From the IMG/VR virus record IMGVR_UViG_3300047509_000095, positions 1-54,341 of that record: 54,341 nucleotides of DNA, one strand, 5' to 3'. A model generated the notes under the pieces. The model saw nothing but the letters and a program-made list of their open reading frames with translations, searched no databases and was not told where the DNA came from. The DNA is from a virus. The position numbers and the translations under genes were made by a program. Positions 47,229-53,019 of the stretch are shown here, piece after piece (the first letter of the stretch is position 1; every line of letters starts with the position of its first letter).

Positions 47229-47581
47229 ATCAACCTCAATTGTTCGGGTTCAGAAAACATCTCGATTTGCTCAGGGCACCAATAATTGCCACGCGACGCG
47301 TTCACCAAATACGGCACCACGCGCAAATTATTTGCAACGTGCAGACCACAAACCCGTTCATGCCGCAGCGGTATCTCGTGGTCGACCGTGTGCTTGATGC
47401 CGGTTAGCTCGGTCGCCATCGCGGCCAGCTTGTACACCTTGCGGATCTCGGAGAAATTGGCCCAGCTTGGGGTGGCGATGATCCGAGCGCGCAGCCAGCC
47501 GGTATAGAACGCGGGCGCCGCACCGGCGAGAAGGCGCACGCGCAACTGGCGGAAGGCTTTGGTGCCGAAGTGGTTGCTCAT
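47225..47581 (-). CDS. HNH-like endonuclease
   Basis: 118 residues, coupled to neighbours at both ends. TGIKHTVDHEIPLRHERVCGLHVANNLRVVPYLVNASRGN is the pattern of phage HNH proteins with a VDHxxPL core, a CGLHV Cys/His and N-N-L. It lacks the usual two Cys pairs. Possibly a homing-type or replication-associated nuclease. Confidence 0.78.
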   Translation of the reverse strand: MSNHFGTKAFRQLRVRLLAGAAPAFYTGWLRARIIATPSWANFSEIRKVYKLAAMATELTGIKHTVDHEIPLRHERVCGLHVANNLRVVPYLVNASRGNYWCPEQIEMFSEPEQLRLI

Positions 47582-47859
47582 CGCTCCGTCTCCAAGTACA
47601 TGCCGGCGGGTGTGTCAGGGTCGATGCGCGTCTCCACCAGCACGGCGTGAGTGCGCGCAGCGCGCGGCCCGTACAGACGAAGGAACGCGCCGTGTTTGCC
47701 TTTGCGTGGCTTTGGCGCTTCGACCTGTTCGCGCGAATGCCAAGGGCGATTTCGGCAGTGGTGCCGGTAGCCATCTGGTGCGATGAGCGTCCAACGACCT
47801 TCGAGCGTTTGCTTCCACTCAAGGTCATCGGTGCCGCAGTATTTGCACTGATCACTCAT
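47578..47859 (-). CDS. Zinc-ribbon-like protein, 93 aa
   Basis: Start at 47859 overlapping the upstream stop. CKYCGTDDLEWKQTLEGRWTLIAPDGYRHHCRN supplies two Cys near the N-terminus and HxC further on. The C-terminal half is basic. Similar small Zn-finger proteins occur in phage early operons. Function unknown. Confidence 0.76.
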   Translation of the reverse strand: MSDQCKYCGTDDLEWKQTLEGRWTLIAPDGYRHHCRNRPWHSREQVEAPKPRKGKHGAFLRLYGPRAARTHAVLVETRIDPDTPAGMYLETER

Positions 47860-48170
47860 TTTGGCCTGTACTCCAAAGGCACATCGTCGTGCGCAACACC
47901 TCGTGCGCGCGCCTGGTTGTAAATCCCGTGCGGGTGTTGCTCGCAGCACGGGTGCCATCTGTTATGCGGTATAGGCTCATTGTTCCGGCCCAGCGGGCCG
48001 TCGCAGTGGCACAGGTTCCGCTTGTGGTAATCCCGGTTCTCGATCCGCCAACCCTTACGGTTGCCACAGACCGGGCACTTCGGGACGACCTTGTAATCGT
48101 CCGGGTGCGTGTGCGTCACACGCCGGTGGCGGCAGCTTGATACGCGGCAACGGACGGAGTACGTGGTCAT
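47856..48170 (-). CDS. Cys/His-rich zinc protein, 104 aa
   Basis: MTTYSVRCRVSSCRHRRVTHTHPDDYKVVPKCPVCGNRKGW contains a first ribbon-like C-x4-C...CPxCG set, then CHCDGPLGRNNEPIPHNRWHPCCEQHPHGI with more Cys and His, so several zinc sites are likely. Start at 48170, downstream of the 56-aa gene by ATGA overlap. Function unknown; the strong basic charge suggests nucleic-acid binding. Confidence 0.8.
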   Translation of the reverse strand: MTTYSVRCRVSSCRHRRVTHTHPDDYKVVPKCPVCGNRKGWRIENRDYHKRNLCHCDGPLGRNNEPIPHNRWHPCCEQHPHGIYNQARARGVAHDDVPLEYRPK

Positions 48171-48337
48171 GGCGTGTCAATGTGCGCCTGTACCGCGTCG
48201 GCCATGTCCTTCGGGTTTTCTTCCGTACAGATGGCGGTCGCGAGGGCCAGAGCTTCCACCATTGAATTAGCGGAAACCGTTGCGTCGGCGAGATCGCAAT
48301 TGCCATCGTCGTAAAAAGTGACCAGATAACGTTTCAT
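48167..48337 (-). CDS. Hypothetical 56-aa protein
   Basis: Preceded by AGGAGGTGTGAA, the strongest ribosome site of the region. The product is small and acidic, MKRYLVTFYDDGNCDLADAT, with a helical ALALATAICTEEN. First gene after the terminator at 48435, so it probably has its own promoter, which I cannot place with confidence. Unknown family. Confidence 0.74.
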   Translation of the reverse strand: MKRYLVTFYDDGNCDLADATVSANSMVEALALATAICTEENPKDMADAVQAHIDTP

Positions 48338-48356
48338 TTCACACCTCCTATAAAAA

Positions 48357-48441
48357 CTTTTCTGTGGGGAGCCGATCACCCTTATTACTGGCCCGTGGTT
48401 GCTCGACGAGTAGTGTTCGCAAACGGCCCACCACAGAAAAG
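48357..48441. repeat. 11-bp inverted repeat in intergenic region
   Basis: CTTTTCTGTGG (48357-48367) is the exact reverse complement of CCACAGAAAAG (48431-48441), separated by 63 bases between two leftward genes. The right arm overlaps the T-tract side of the terminator. The 131-base gap should also hold a promoter for the 48337 gene. Function unknown. Confidence 0.7.
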
Positions 48442-48462
48442 CCCTGCCCCGAAAGGCAGGAC
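48435..48462 (-). terminator. Leftward intrinsic terminator after the SSB-like gene
   Basis: Read on the minus strand, GTCCTGCC pairs with GGCAGGGC (one G-U) around a TTTCGG-type loop, followed by TTTTCT. It lies six bases behind the SSB-like stop and would reduce transcription into the following genes, giving high SSB-like expression. Confidence 0.85.
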
Positions 48463-48468
48463 AGAAAA

Positions 48469-49053
48469 TTACACGAACGAGTCCTCGACACTGCCCCCGC
48501 CGTCGAAGTCGGCGTCCGAGCCTTCGCCCAGGTCGTCGAACTCGTCGCCCTTCGACTTGCTGGCGCCGCCGAAGCTGTCACCATCACGCAGGAACTGGAC
48601 GCCTAACAACCCGCAGCGGATGCCGCAGTTCTCACCGTCTTGCGCGTAGATATCGATACTGGCATTCACGTAGCAGCCGCCGTACGGCTTGCCATCCTTG
48701 GCCGTCAGCGGTGCCTTGTTCACGTCCAGGATCAACGGTTGCCCGTCACTTTGCTTGCGGTGCCCGGCGATATACCACATGCCTTGGTAGCCGTCATAGT
48801 CCTTCAGATCGCCATTCTGGTAGCAGAACTTGTTCGTGTTGCCTTTCATGCCTTCAATCATCTGCTTGGCTTTCTTCGGCCACTTCTCCTCGGCCACTGC
48901 CATGATCGCGGCCTTAATCGCTTTGTCGTTGGCGCTGCCCGGCTCGATCAGGTACGTGGCACTGTGACGGAACGCACCCTTGCCTTGGTACTGCTCGGCC
49001 TCGAACAGCGACTGGCAGAACGAGATACGTACATCCTTGAGAACGACTTTCAT
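48469..49053 (-). CDS. Single-stranded DNA-binding-like protein (DUF2815/gp2.5-like)
   Basis: 194 residues from MKVVLKDVRISF with AAGGAG before. The pattern SFCQSLFEAEQYQGKGAFRHSATYLIEPGS, WYIAGHRK, then YGGCYVNASIDIYAQDGENCGIRCGLLGVQFLRDGDSFGG is that of DUF2815 proteins, viewed as T7 gp2.5-like SSBs. The C-terminal 25 residues are acidic and end VEDSFV, as in SSB tails that bind partner proteins. A terminator lies just behind. Confidence 0.88.
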   Translation of the reverse strand: MKVVLKDVRISFCQSLFEAEQYQGKGAFRHSATYLIEPGSANDKAIKAAIMAVAEEKWPKKAKQMIEGMKGNTNKFCYQNGDLKDYDGYQGMWYIAGHRKQSDGQPLILDVNKAPLTAKDGKPYGGCYVNASIDIYAQDGENCGIRCGLLGVQFLRDGDSFGGASKSKGDEFDDLGEGSDADFDGGGSVEDSFV

Positions 49054-49082
49054 TGCTGTACTCCTTGGTGGTTGTGAAGCGT

Positions 49083-49577
49083 TTAGATCAAGCCCTTGAG
49101 CTTGTGGATAAAGTCCAGTTGGCAGCCCAGGACGACGGTTGGCGTTTCTTCTTTCAGTTTGCGCAGGCGCGCGACTTCTGCTTCGGCTTGCCGGATGCGC
49201 GAGTCGAGCAGATCGGCCACGGTGCGGATAATAATGGGTGATTCCTTGACGCCCACGACAGGCCATGCTGCCGCGCCGCGCATCGCTCTCTCAAGGCTAC
49301 CGATCGTTTCGCCTTGTGGTGCCTCTACGGCCAAACCGGCGACGTCGCGCGGGATATTCTGTGGATGGCTTGGCCCGCCGGACATAGTAAAAGGTCCGCT
49401 GGACCCGGCATAGTGCAAAGGCTTGGCGCCCGTAATCGGCGAGCGCGCTACGGCTGCGTGTAACCGTTCCGTGATAACTTCAGCGGCTCCCCTGAAGTTA
49501 TGGGGGTCGGTCGCCAAGATAAGACGCTTTGTTTCAGCGGCGCGGTGCGCCGCATCGGCCATTTCTTCCTCGTTCAT
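49083..49577 (-). CDS. Hypothetical 164-aa protein
   Basis: Coupled to the DUF2800 gene by ATGA. The N-terminal half is polar, the middle Ala/Gly/Pro-rich and the end a coiled-coil-like helix (LLDSRIRQAEAEVARLRKLKEE). Not recognised. Placed between nuclease-like and SSB-like genes, so a replication accessory role is possible but not shown. Confidence 0.74.
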   Translation of the reverse strand: MNEEEMADAAHRAAETKRLILATDPHNFRGAAEVITERLHAAVARSPITGAKPLHYAGSSGPFTMSGGPSHPQNIPRDVAGLAVEAPQGETIGSLERAMRGAAAWPVVGVKESPIIIRTVADLLDSRIRQAEAEVARLRKLKEETPTVVLGCQLDFIHKLKGLI

Positions 49578-50962
49578 ACAAACTCGCTTTCTTCGCCCGT
49601 GGCGTCTGGTACTGCGTCAAAGTCATCCCCGACCGGCGTGACAACAACGGCCGGGCGCTTGTCACTGATCGGCGCCACGGAGAGCGCGCCGTCTGTTTGC
49701 GTGATCAGCGCCTTCAGCTTGGCCCAGCGCTTCGGTTGATCCTTCAGGAGCTTCTCGGCTACGGCTACCGAGATCAGGTCGAGCTTGTACATCTGCTCGA
49801 CCTTCAGCCGGAAGGACTTCATCAAGCGCTCGGCTTCCACCTCGTCGCCGAATTTCCGGTTGCCCTTCTTGCCTTGCACCAGCTTGCAGGTTTCGAAAGC
49901 GGCGCCGGCCAGGGCGCGCTTCTCGATCTCGCCACGCACCCCCTTGAGCCAGATCTCGACGAGGTCCAGGTTCGGGTAGAGCACGTCGAGCATGTGTTCG
50001 GTTGCGTCGTGCAGTTTTGCCTGCCCTAACTTGACCCGCTGTTCGAGCGCCGCTGCGCTCGCCGTAGTCGTGCTCAGGTCTTCAAAGTCCTGCGACACGA
50101 TATGGATGATGCTTTGGGTGAGGGCGTTGCACGAACCCTTTACCTTGCACCACCGGCACTGCTTCTTGCCCGGGGTGAAGTCCCACAGCGGGATAGGCGT
50201 ATCAGGGCTTTCCAGGTACAGCCGCGCCTGGTCGGCGGCCGCGCGGGCGCGGGCCGCGAACGCGAGCAGCTCGTCTACGTCGCACTCGTACTCGTCGAAG
50301 TGGTTCAGGCGCGGCTGGTAGATCGCCATGCTGATCTTCTTGAAGTCGTAGATGCTTGAGTACTGGTCGTAGGCGCCGAGGGCGTAGAGCATCATCTGCT
50401 CGTTGCCCTGGATGACGTCTTCCGAGAGTTGGTTCCCTTGCTCGCCGAATGTCGCCGGCTCGATCAACTGGCTCGCGTACACTTGCACGCCCATGCCGTA
50501 CTTCAGGTCGCCCACGTCGATCTGGGCGGTGCCGTCTGCCCACTCGACGATCAGCACCACGTCGCTGGTCCCGAACGCGTCGGGGTGGCCGATGTAGGCC
50601 GAGTAATCGACGCGGACTTCGACGAGCAGCTGCACGTTGACGGCGCCGGCGTCATAGAAAGCCTGAATGCGCGCGCGGATACGATCAACGTACGTCTGAA
50701 CGTGTCCGGCCATATCGTCATCGACCACGAATACACGCTCGCCGACTGTGATGTGGTCGTCAAGATGATCCTTGGCGAAGGCGCCCTCGCCGCGCTCCAG
50801 AACTTTGGCGCCCAGTTCGTGCGCCGCCGTGCCTTCGTCCGCAAACTCGCTGCTAGAGTCGGGCTTGCCCACCTCGCAGGCGAGCATCGGTGCGCAGCGC
50901 ATCCAGGCAGGCGCTTTGCTGGCGCTGAATAGGGCGTGCGCCTTTTCGGTGATGGCGGTCAT
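49574..50962 (-). CDS. DUF2800 protein (Cas4/RecB-like nuclease fold)
   Basis: 462 residues from the ATG at 50962, coupled upstream. KAPAWMRCAPMLACE, FADEGTAAHELGAKVLE, IGHPDAFGTSDVVLIVEWADGTAQIDVGDLKYG (the D...D.K nuclease core), QMMLYALGAY and CRWCKVKGSCN (Cys cluster as in Cas4-like iron-sulphur exonucleases). DUF2800 proteins occur next to DUF2815 proteins in phages, as here, and are thought to act in recombination or replication. Confidence 0.88.
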   Translation of the reverse strand: MTAITEKAHALFSASKAPAWMRCAPMLACEVGKPDSSSEFADEGTAAHELGAKVLERGEGAFAKDHLDDHITVGERVFVVDDDMAGHVQTYVDRIRARIQAFYDAGAVNVQLLVEVRVDYSAYIGHPDAFGTSDVVLIVEWADGTAQIDVGDLKYGMGVQVYASQLIEPATFGEQGNQLSEDVIQGNEQMMLYALGAYDQYSSIYDFKKISMAIYQPRLNHFDEYECDVDELLAFAARARAAADQARLYLESPDTPIPLWDFTPGKKQCRWCKVKGSCNALTQSIIHIVSQDFEDLSTTTASAAALEQRVKLGQAKLHDATEHMLDVLYPNLDLVEIWLKGVRGEIEKRALAGAAFETCKLVQGKKGNRKFGDEVEAERLMKSFRLKVEQMYKLDLISVAVAEKLLKDQPKRWAKLKALITQTDGALSVAPISDKRPAVVVTPVGDDFDAVPDATGEESEFV

Positions 50963-51213
50963 GGCTTTTCGACCTGCTCGACGACGCACACTTGGCCATC
51001 GATATGCTTCGTTTCGTAGACCTTATCGACCATGTCCAGGCCATGCGCGGCGCCAAGGTCAGTCCAGAACTCCAGGCGTTGCTTTTGCAGCTCGCTGCGG
51101 TGGTTGGAGTGGTATTGCAGCGCCACGCGGAGGGTGTTTTCGTTCGCTTCTTCGTCGAAGCGCTGCTCGTCCAGCGTGCGAATCTGGTCGGCCGTAAGCG
51201 GAATCGGTGTCAT
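50959..51213 (-). CDS. Hypothetical 84-aa protein
   Basis: Starts at 51213 with GGAGATACAA before. Predicted helix (LTADQIRTLDEQRFDEEANENTLRVALQYHSNHRSELQKQ) then HGLDMVDKVYETKHIDGQVCVVEQ. Overlaps the DUF2800 gene by four bases. No family recognised. Confidence 0.76.
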   Translation of the reverse strand: MTPIPLTADQIRTLDEQRFDEEANENTLRVALQYHSNHRSELQKQRLEFWTDLGAAHGLDMVDKVYETKHIDGQVCVVEQVEKP

Positions 51214-51258
51214 TTGTATCTCCGGTTGCGCGCCACCTGTCACGCGGCGCGCTGTTGA

Positions 51259-51723
51259 TTATGCGAACTCTTCGGCCGGCTCGGTTTGCGCGATGCTGTC
51301 GCGCGGGTCGAGCGTGCCGGCAAGGATTTGCGTTGCCATTTCGATCAGGCCGACCCACTGGGTTTCCTTCAGTTCGGTCGCCTTGGCCACGCCGAAGCGC
51401 GACATCATGGCGCGGGTGATCTCTGGCCCCTTCTCCTTGGCGACAGCCAAGACGGTGTTGCGGACCTCGTCAAAGGTCGTAGCGCCGGCAGCCGGTGCCT
51501 TCTCGGGCGCAGGCTCCTTCTTGGCCGAAGATTTTTGCGTTGCAGTATTCGGGGACGAAGCAGTCGCCGCAGCGGGCTTTTTTGCTTCGGGTTCCTTGGC
51601 CGGTGTGCTGCTCGACGCCTTGCCGGTGGCGAGCCATTCGGCCGTCTCGAGAGCCGACTCGATGCTATTGGCGGTGTAGCTGAACGAGGCGTGCACGCCC
51701 ATAACGTTACAAGTAATTTCCAT
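51259..51723 (-). CDS. First gene of leftward operon, 154-aa Ala/Lys/Pro-linker protein
   Basis: GGAGATT precedes the ATG, about 60 bases from the -10 box of the leftward promoter. N-terminal 35 residues are folded (CNVMGVHASFSYTANSIESALETAEWLA), then a 50-residue Ala/Pro/Lys/Ser linker and a helical C-terminal domain VRNTVLAVAKEKGPEITRAMMSRFGVAKATELK. The C-terminal piece recurs in phage early proteins of unknown function that I remember from Burkholderia phages. Confidence 0.8.
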   Translation of the reverse strand: MEITCNVMGVHASFSYTANSIESALETAEWLATGKASSSTPAKEPEAKKPAAATASSPNTATQKSSAKKEPAPEKAPAAGATTFDEVRNTVLAVAKEKGPEITRAMMSRFGVAKATELKETQWVGLIEMATQILAGTLDPRDSIAQTEPAEEFA

Positions 51724-51782
51724 GAAGGAATCTCCAAAATGTGGATGAAAAGAAATCGATTTATTTCCGTAAAGCAGATATG

Positions 51783-51812
51783 ATTTTATGTTTTGATTTA
51801 GAGCAATGTCAA
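51783..51812 (-). promoter_or_regulatory. Main leftward promoter
   Basis: Minus-strand consensus -35 TTGACA (51807-51812), 18-base AT-rich spacer, -10 TAAAAT (51783-51788), then 60 bases to the first leftward gene. It is the strongest sigma70-like match in the window and should start the leftward operon. Confidence 0.8.
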
Positions 51813-51896
51813 GCTAAATATTCGCTGCGCTATATCAACACGCGGCAACACTCCCGCGTGCGCGGCTTTACAAACAATCATTTACTTAATTACTAG

Positions 51897-51958
51897 TTGT
51901 GATAGATCAAAACGGCAGCTATACTTGCCGTTAGTAATTTTTCCAGGAGCATGCCGTT
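51897..51958 (+). promoter_or_regulatory. Rightward promoter with overlapping operators
   Basis: -35 TTGTGA (51897-51902), 17 bases, -10 TATACT (51920-51925). The -10 box lies inside the inverted repeat AACGGCA (51911-51917) and TGCCGTT (51926-51932). A third half-site TGCCGTT (51952-51958) touches the repressor start codon, just behind its CAGGAG site. Repressor bound here would shut its own gene. This is an autoregulatory switch in layout. Confidence 0.78.
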
Positions 51959-52189
51959 ATGAGTCAAGACCCGCTGGCCGCTGTCTACGCCACCCGCCTC
52001 TCCAACCTGCGCGCGCTCGCTAAGGACAGCCAAAAGCTTTTGGCCAAGCAGCTCGGGGTTTCCCCTGCCAACTTGAACCAGCTGGTCAAGCCGGTGCCGA
52101 CGCGGCGCATCACTGAGGGGATCGCCCGCCGCTTTGAAGAAAAGCTTGGCCTGCAACACGGCTGGCTGGACATGACTCGCGGCGTATGA
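51959..52189 (+). CDS. Cro/CI-like HTH repressor
   Basis: 76 residues. YATRLSNLRALAKDSQKLLAKQLGVSPANLNQLVKP is a helix-turn-helix (LLAKQLGV then SPANLNQLV as recognition helix), followed by RRITEGIARRFEEKLGLQHGWLDM, the tail found in Cro/C1-type regulators of proteobacteria and phages. It stands at the divergent switch, so it likely binds the AACGGCA/TGCCGTT sites. No dimerisation/cleavage domain of lambda CI type is present. Confidence 0.87.
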   Translation: MSQDPLAAVYATRLSNLRALAKDSQKLLAKQLGVSPANLNQLVKPVPTRRITEGIARRFEEKLGLQHGWLDMTRGV

Positions 52190-52263
52190 GACTGCTGCGC
52201 TGCCACAGGTGCGGGCTGCTGTATAACCCGCTGCGAATCCATCGTTGCCCTCATTGCAAATGA
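52186..52263 (+). CDS. 25-aa zinc-ribbon microprotein
   Basis: The ATG overlaps the repressor stop and the stop overlaps the methyltransferase start, both as ATGA. It reads MRLLRCHRCGLLYNPLRIHR followed by CPHCK, with a CxxC...CxxC set able to bind one zinc. The double coupling is the main sign that this very short gene is real. It may act with the repressor or the methyltransferase; nothing shows which. Confidence 0.72.
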   Translation: MRLLRCHRCGLLYNPLRIHRCPHCK

Positions 52264-53015
52264 GCGACTACTACAACGAATTTGACCCGTACGTTGCGCA
52301 ATGGCTACGCAATCTAATTGCTGCTGGCCTGATCCCTGACGGCGTGGTCGATGAAAGCGATATCCGAGATGTCAACCCTGCCTACCTCATGCAGTTCAGA
52401 AGGTGCCATTTCTTCGCCGGCCTTGGTGGCTGGCCCCTCGCCTTGCAGCTTGCCGGCGTCCCAGACAGCGAACGCCTGTGGACTGGCTCGTGCCCCTGTC
52501 AACCTTTCAGCGTGGCAGGTCGAGGCCTTGGGTTTGCTGACGAGCGGCACCTGTGGCCTCATTGGCACTGGCTCATCGAACAGTGCCGCCCTGCAAAAAT
52601 ATATGGAGAGCAGGTTGCGAGCAAGGCTGCAGAGCCTTGGATCGACCTTGTACACGCTGACCTGGAAGGTCTGGGTTACGCCTTCGGGTGTGTCGCGTTC
52701 CCGTCTGCGGGCGTGGGCGCGCCCTGCGTCCGAGACAGAGCTTACTGGATGGCCCGCGCCCTACACCCCGAGGGAGAAGGATTCGGACCAATCGGCGTTC
52801 CGGTGGACCCCGAGCGGGCAGCAAACGAACCCGGTCCAGGCGATTTTTGGAAAACGGATGCGGTTATCCGATGTGCCGATGGAAGAACGCGGCCAATTAA
52901 ATCCAGCATTCAACCATTGGCTCCTGGGTATCCCGGGCGGTGTGGCGAACTGCGCGCCCTCGGGAACGCGATCAATGTTGAGCAAGCGCGCATCTTCATT
53001 GAAAGCTGCATGTGA
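52260..53015 (+). CDS. C5-cytosine DNA methyltransferase
   Basis: 251 residues. Motif I FFAGLGG (51-57), motif IV GSCPCQPFS with catalytic Cys80, motif VI in the form GEQV (116-119, usually ENV), motif VIII VRDRAYW (157-163) and a C-terminal LGNAIN as motif IX/X. The target-recognition region is short, so it is compact for the family. It methylates cytosine in DNA from AdoMet, probably against restriction. Most of it is overlapped by another protein-like frame (52351-53019). It overlaps the primase/helicase start by GTGA. Confidence 0.92.
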   Translation: MSDYYNEFDPYVAQWLRNLIAAGLIPDGVVDESDIRDVNPAYLMQFRRCHFFAGLGGWPLALQLAGVPDSERLWTGSCPCQPFSVAGRGLGFADERHLWPHWHWLIEQCRPAKIYGEQVASKAAEPWIDLVHADLEGLGYAFGCVAFPSAGVGAPCVRDRAYWMARALHPEGEGFGPIGVPVDPERAANEPGPGDFWKTDAVIRCADGRTRPIKSSIQPLAPGYPGRCGELRALGNAINVEQARIFIESCM

Positions 53016-53019
53016 CTGA
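52351..53019 (+). CDS. Overlapping +1-frame ORF inside the methyltransferase gene
   Basis: A 222-residue open frame in another frame of the methyltransferase gene. It reads like a real protein: SGTCGLIGTGSSNSAALQKY, then RLQSLGSTLYTLTWKVWVTP, SGVSRSRLRA and near the end QLNPAFNHWLLGIPGG. I remember the same GSTLxxLTWK...TPSGxxxxRLR and LNPxxxxWLMG segments accompanying phage C5 methyltransferase genes, where they can belong to the target/C-terminal part. It may therefore be a conserved dual-coding frame. The start codon is uncertain; no clear ribosome site was found. Confidence 0.5.
   Translation: MKAISEMSTLPTSCSSEGAISSPALVAGPSPCSLPASQTANACGLARAPVNLSAWQVEALGLLTSGTCGLIGTGSSNSAALQKYMESRLRARLQSLGSTLYTLTWKVWVTPSGVSRSRLRAWARPASETELTGWPAPYTPREKDSDQSAFRWTPSGQQTNPVQAIFGKRMRLSDVPMEERGQLNPAFNHWLLGIPGGVANCAPSGTRSMLSKRASSLKAACD

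Noticed and set aside
51724-51958. Lysogeny module with attachment site
   Set aside because: No integrase, excisionase or tRNA-like attachment sequence was found anywhere; the switch has only a short Cro-like repressor.
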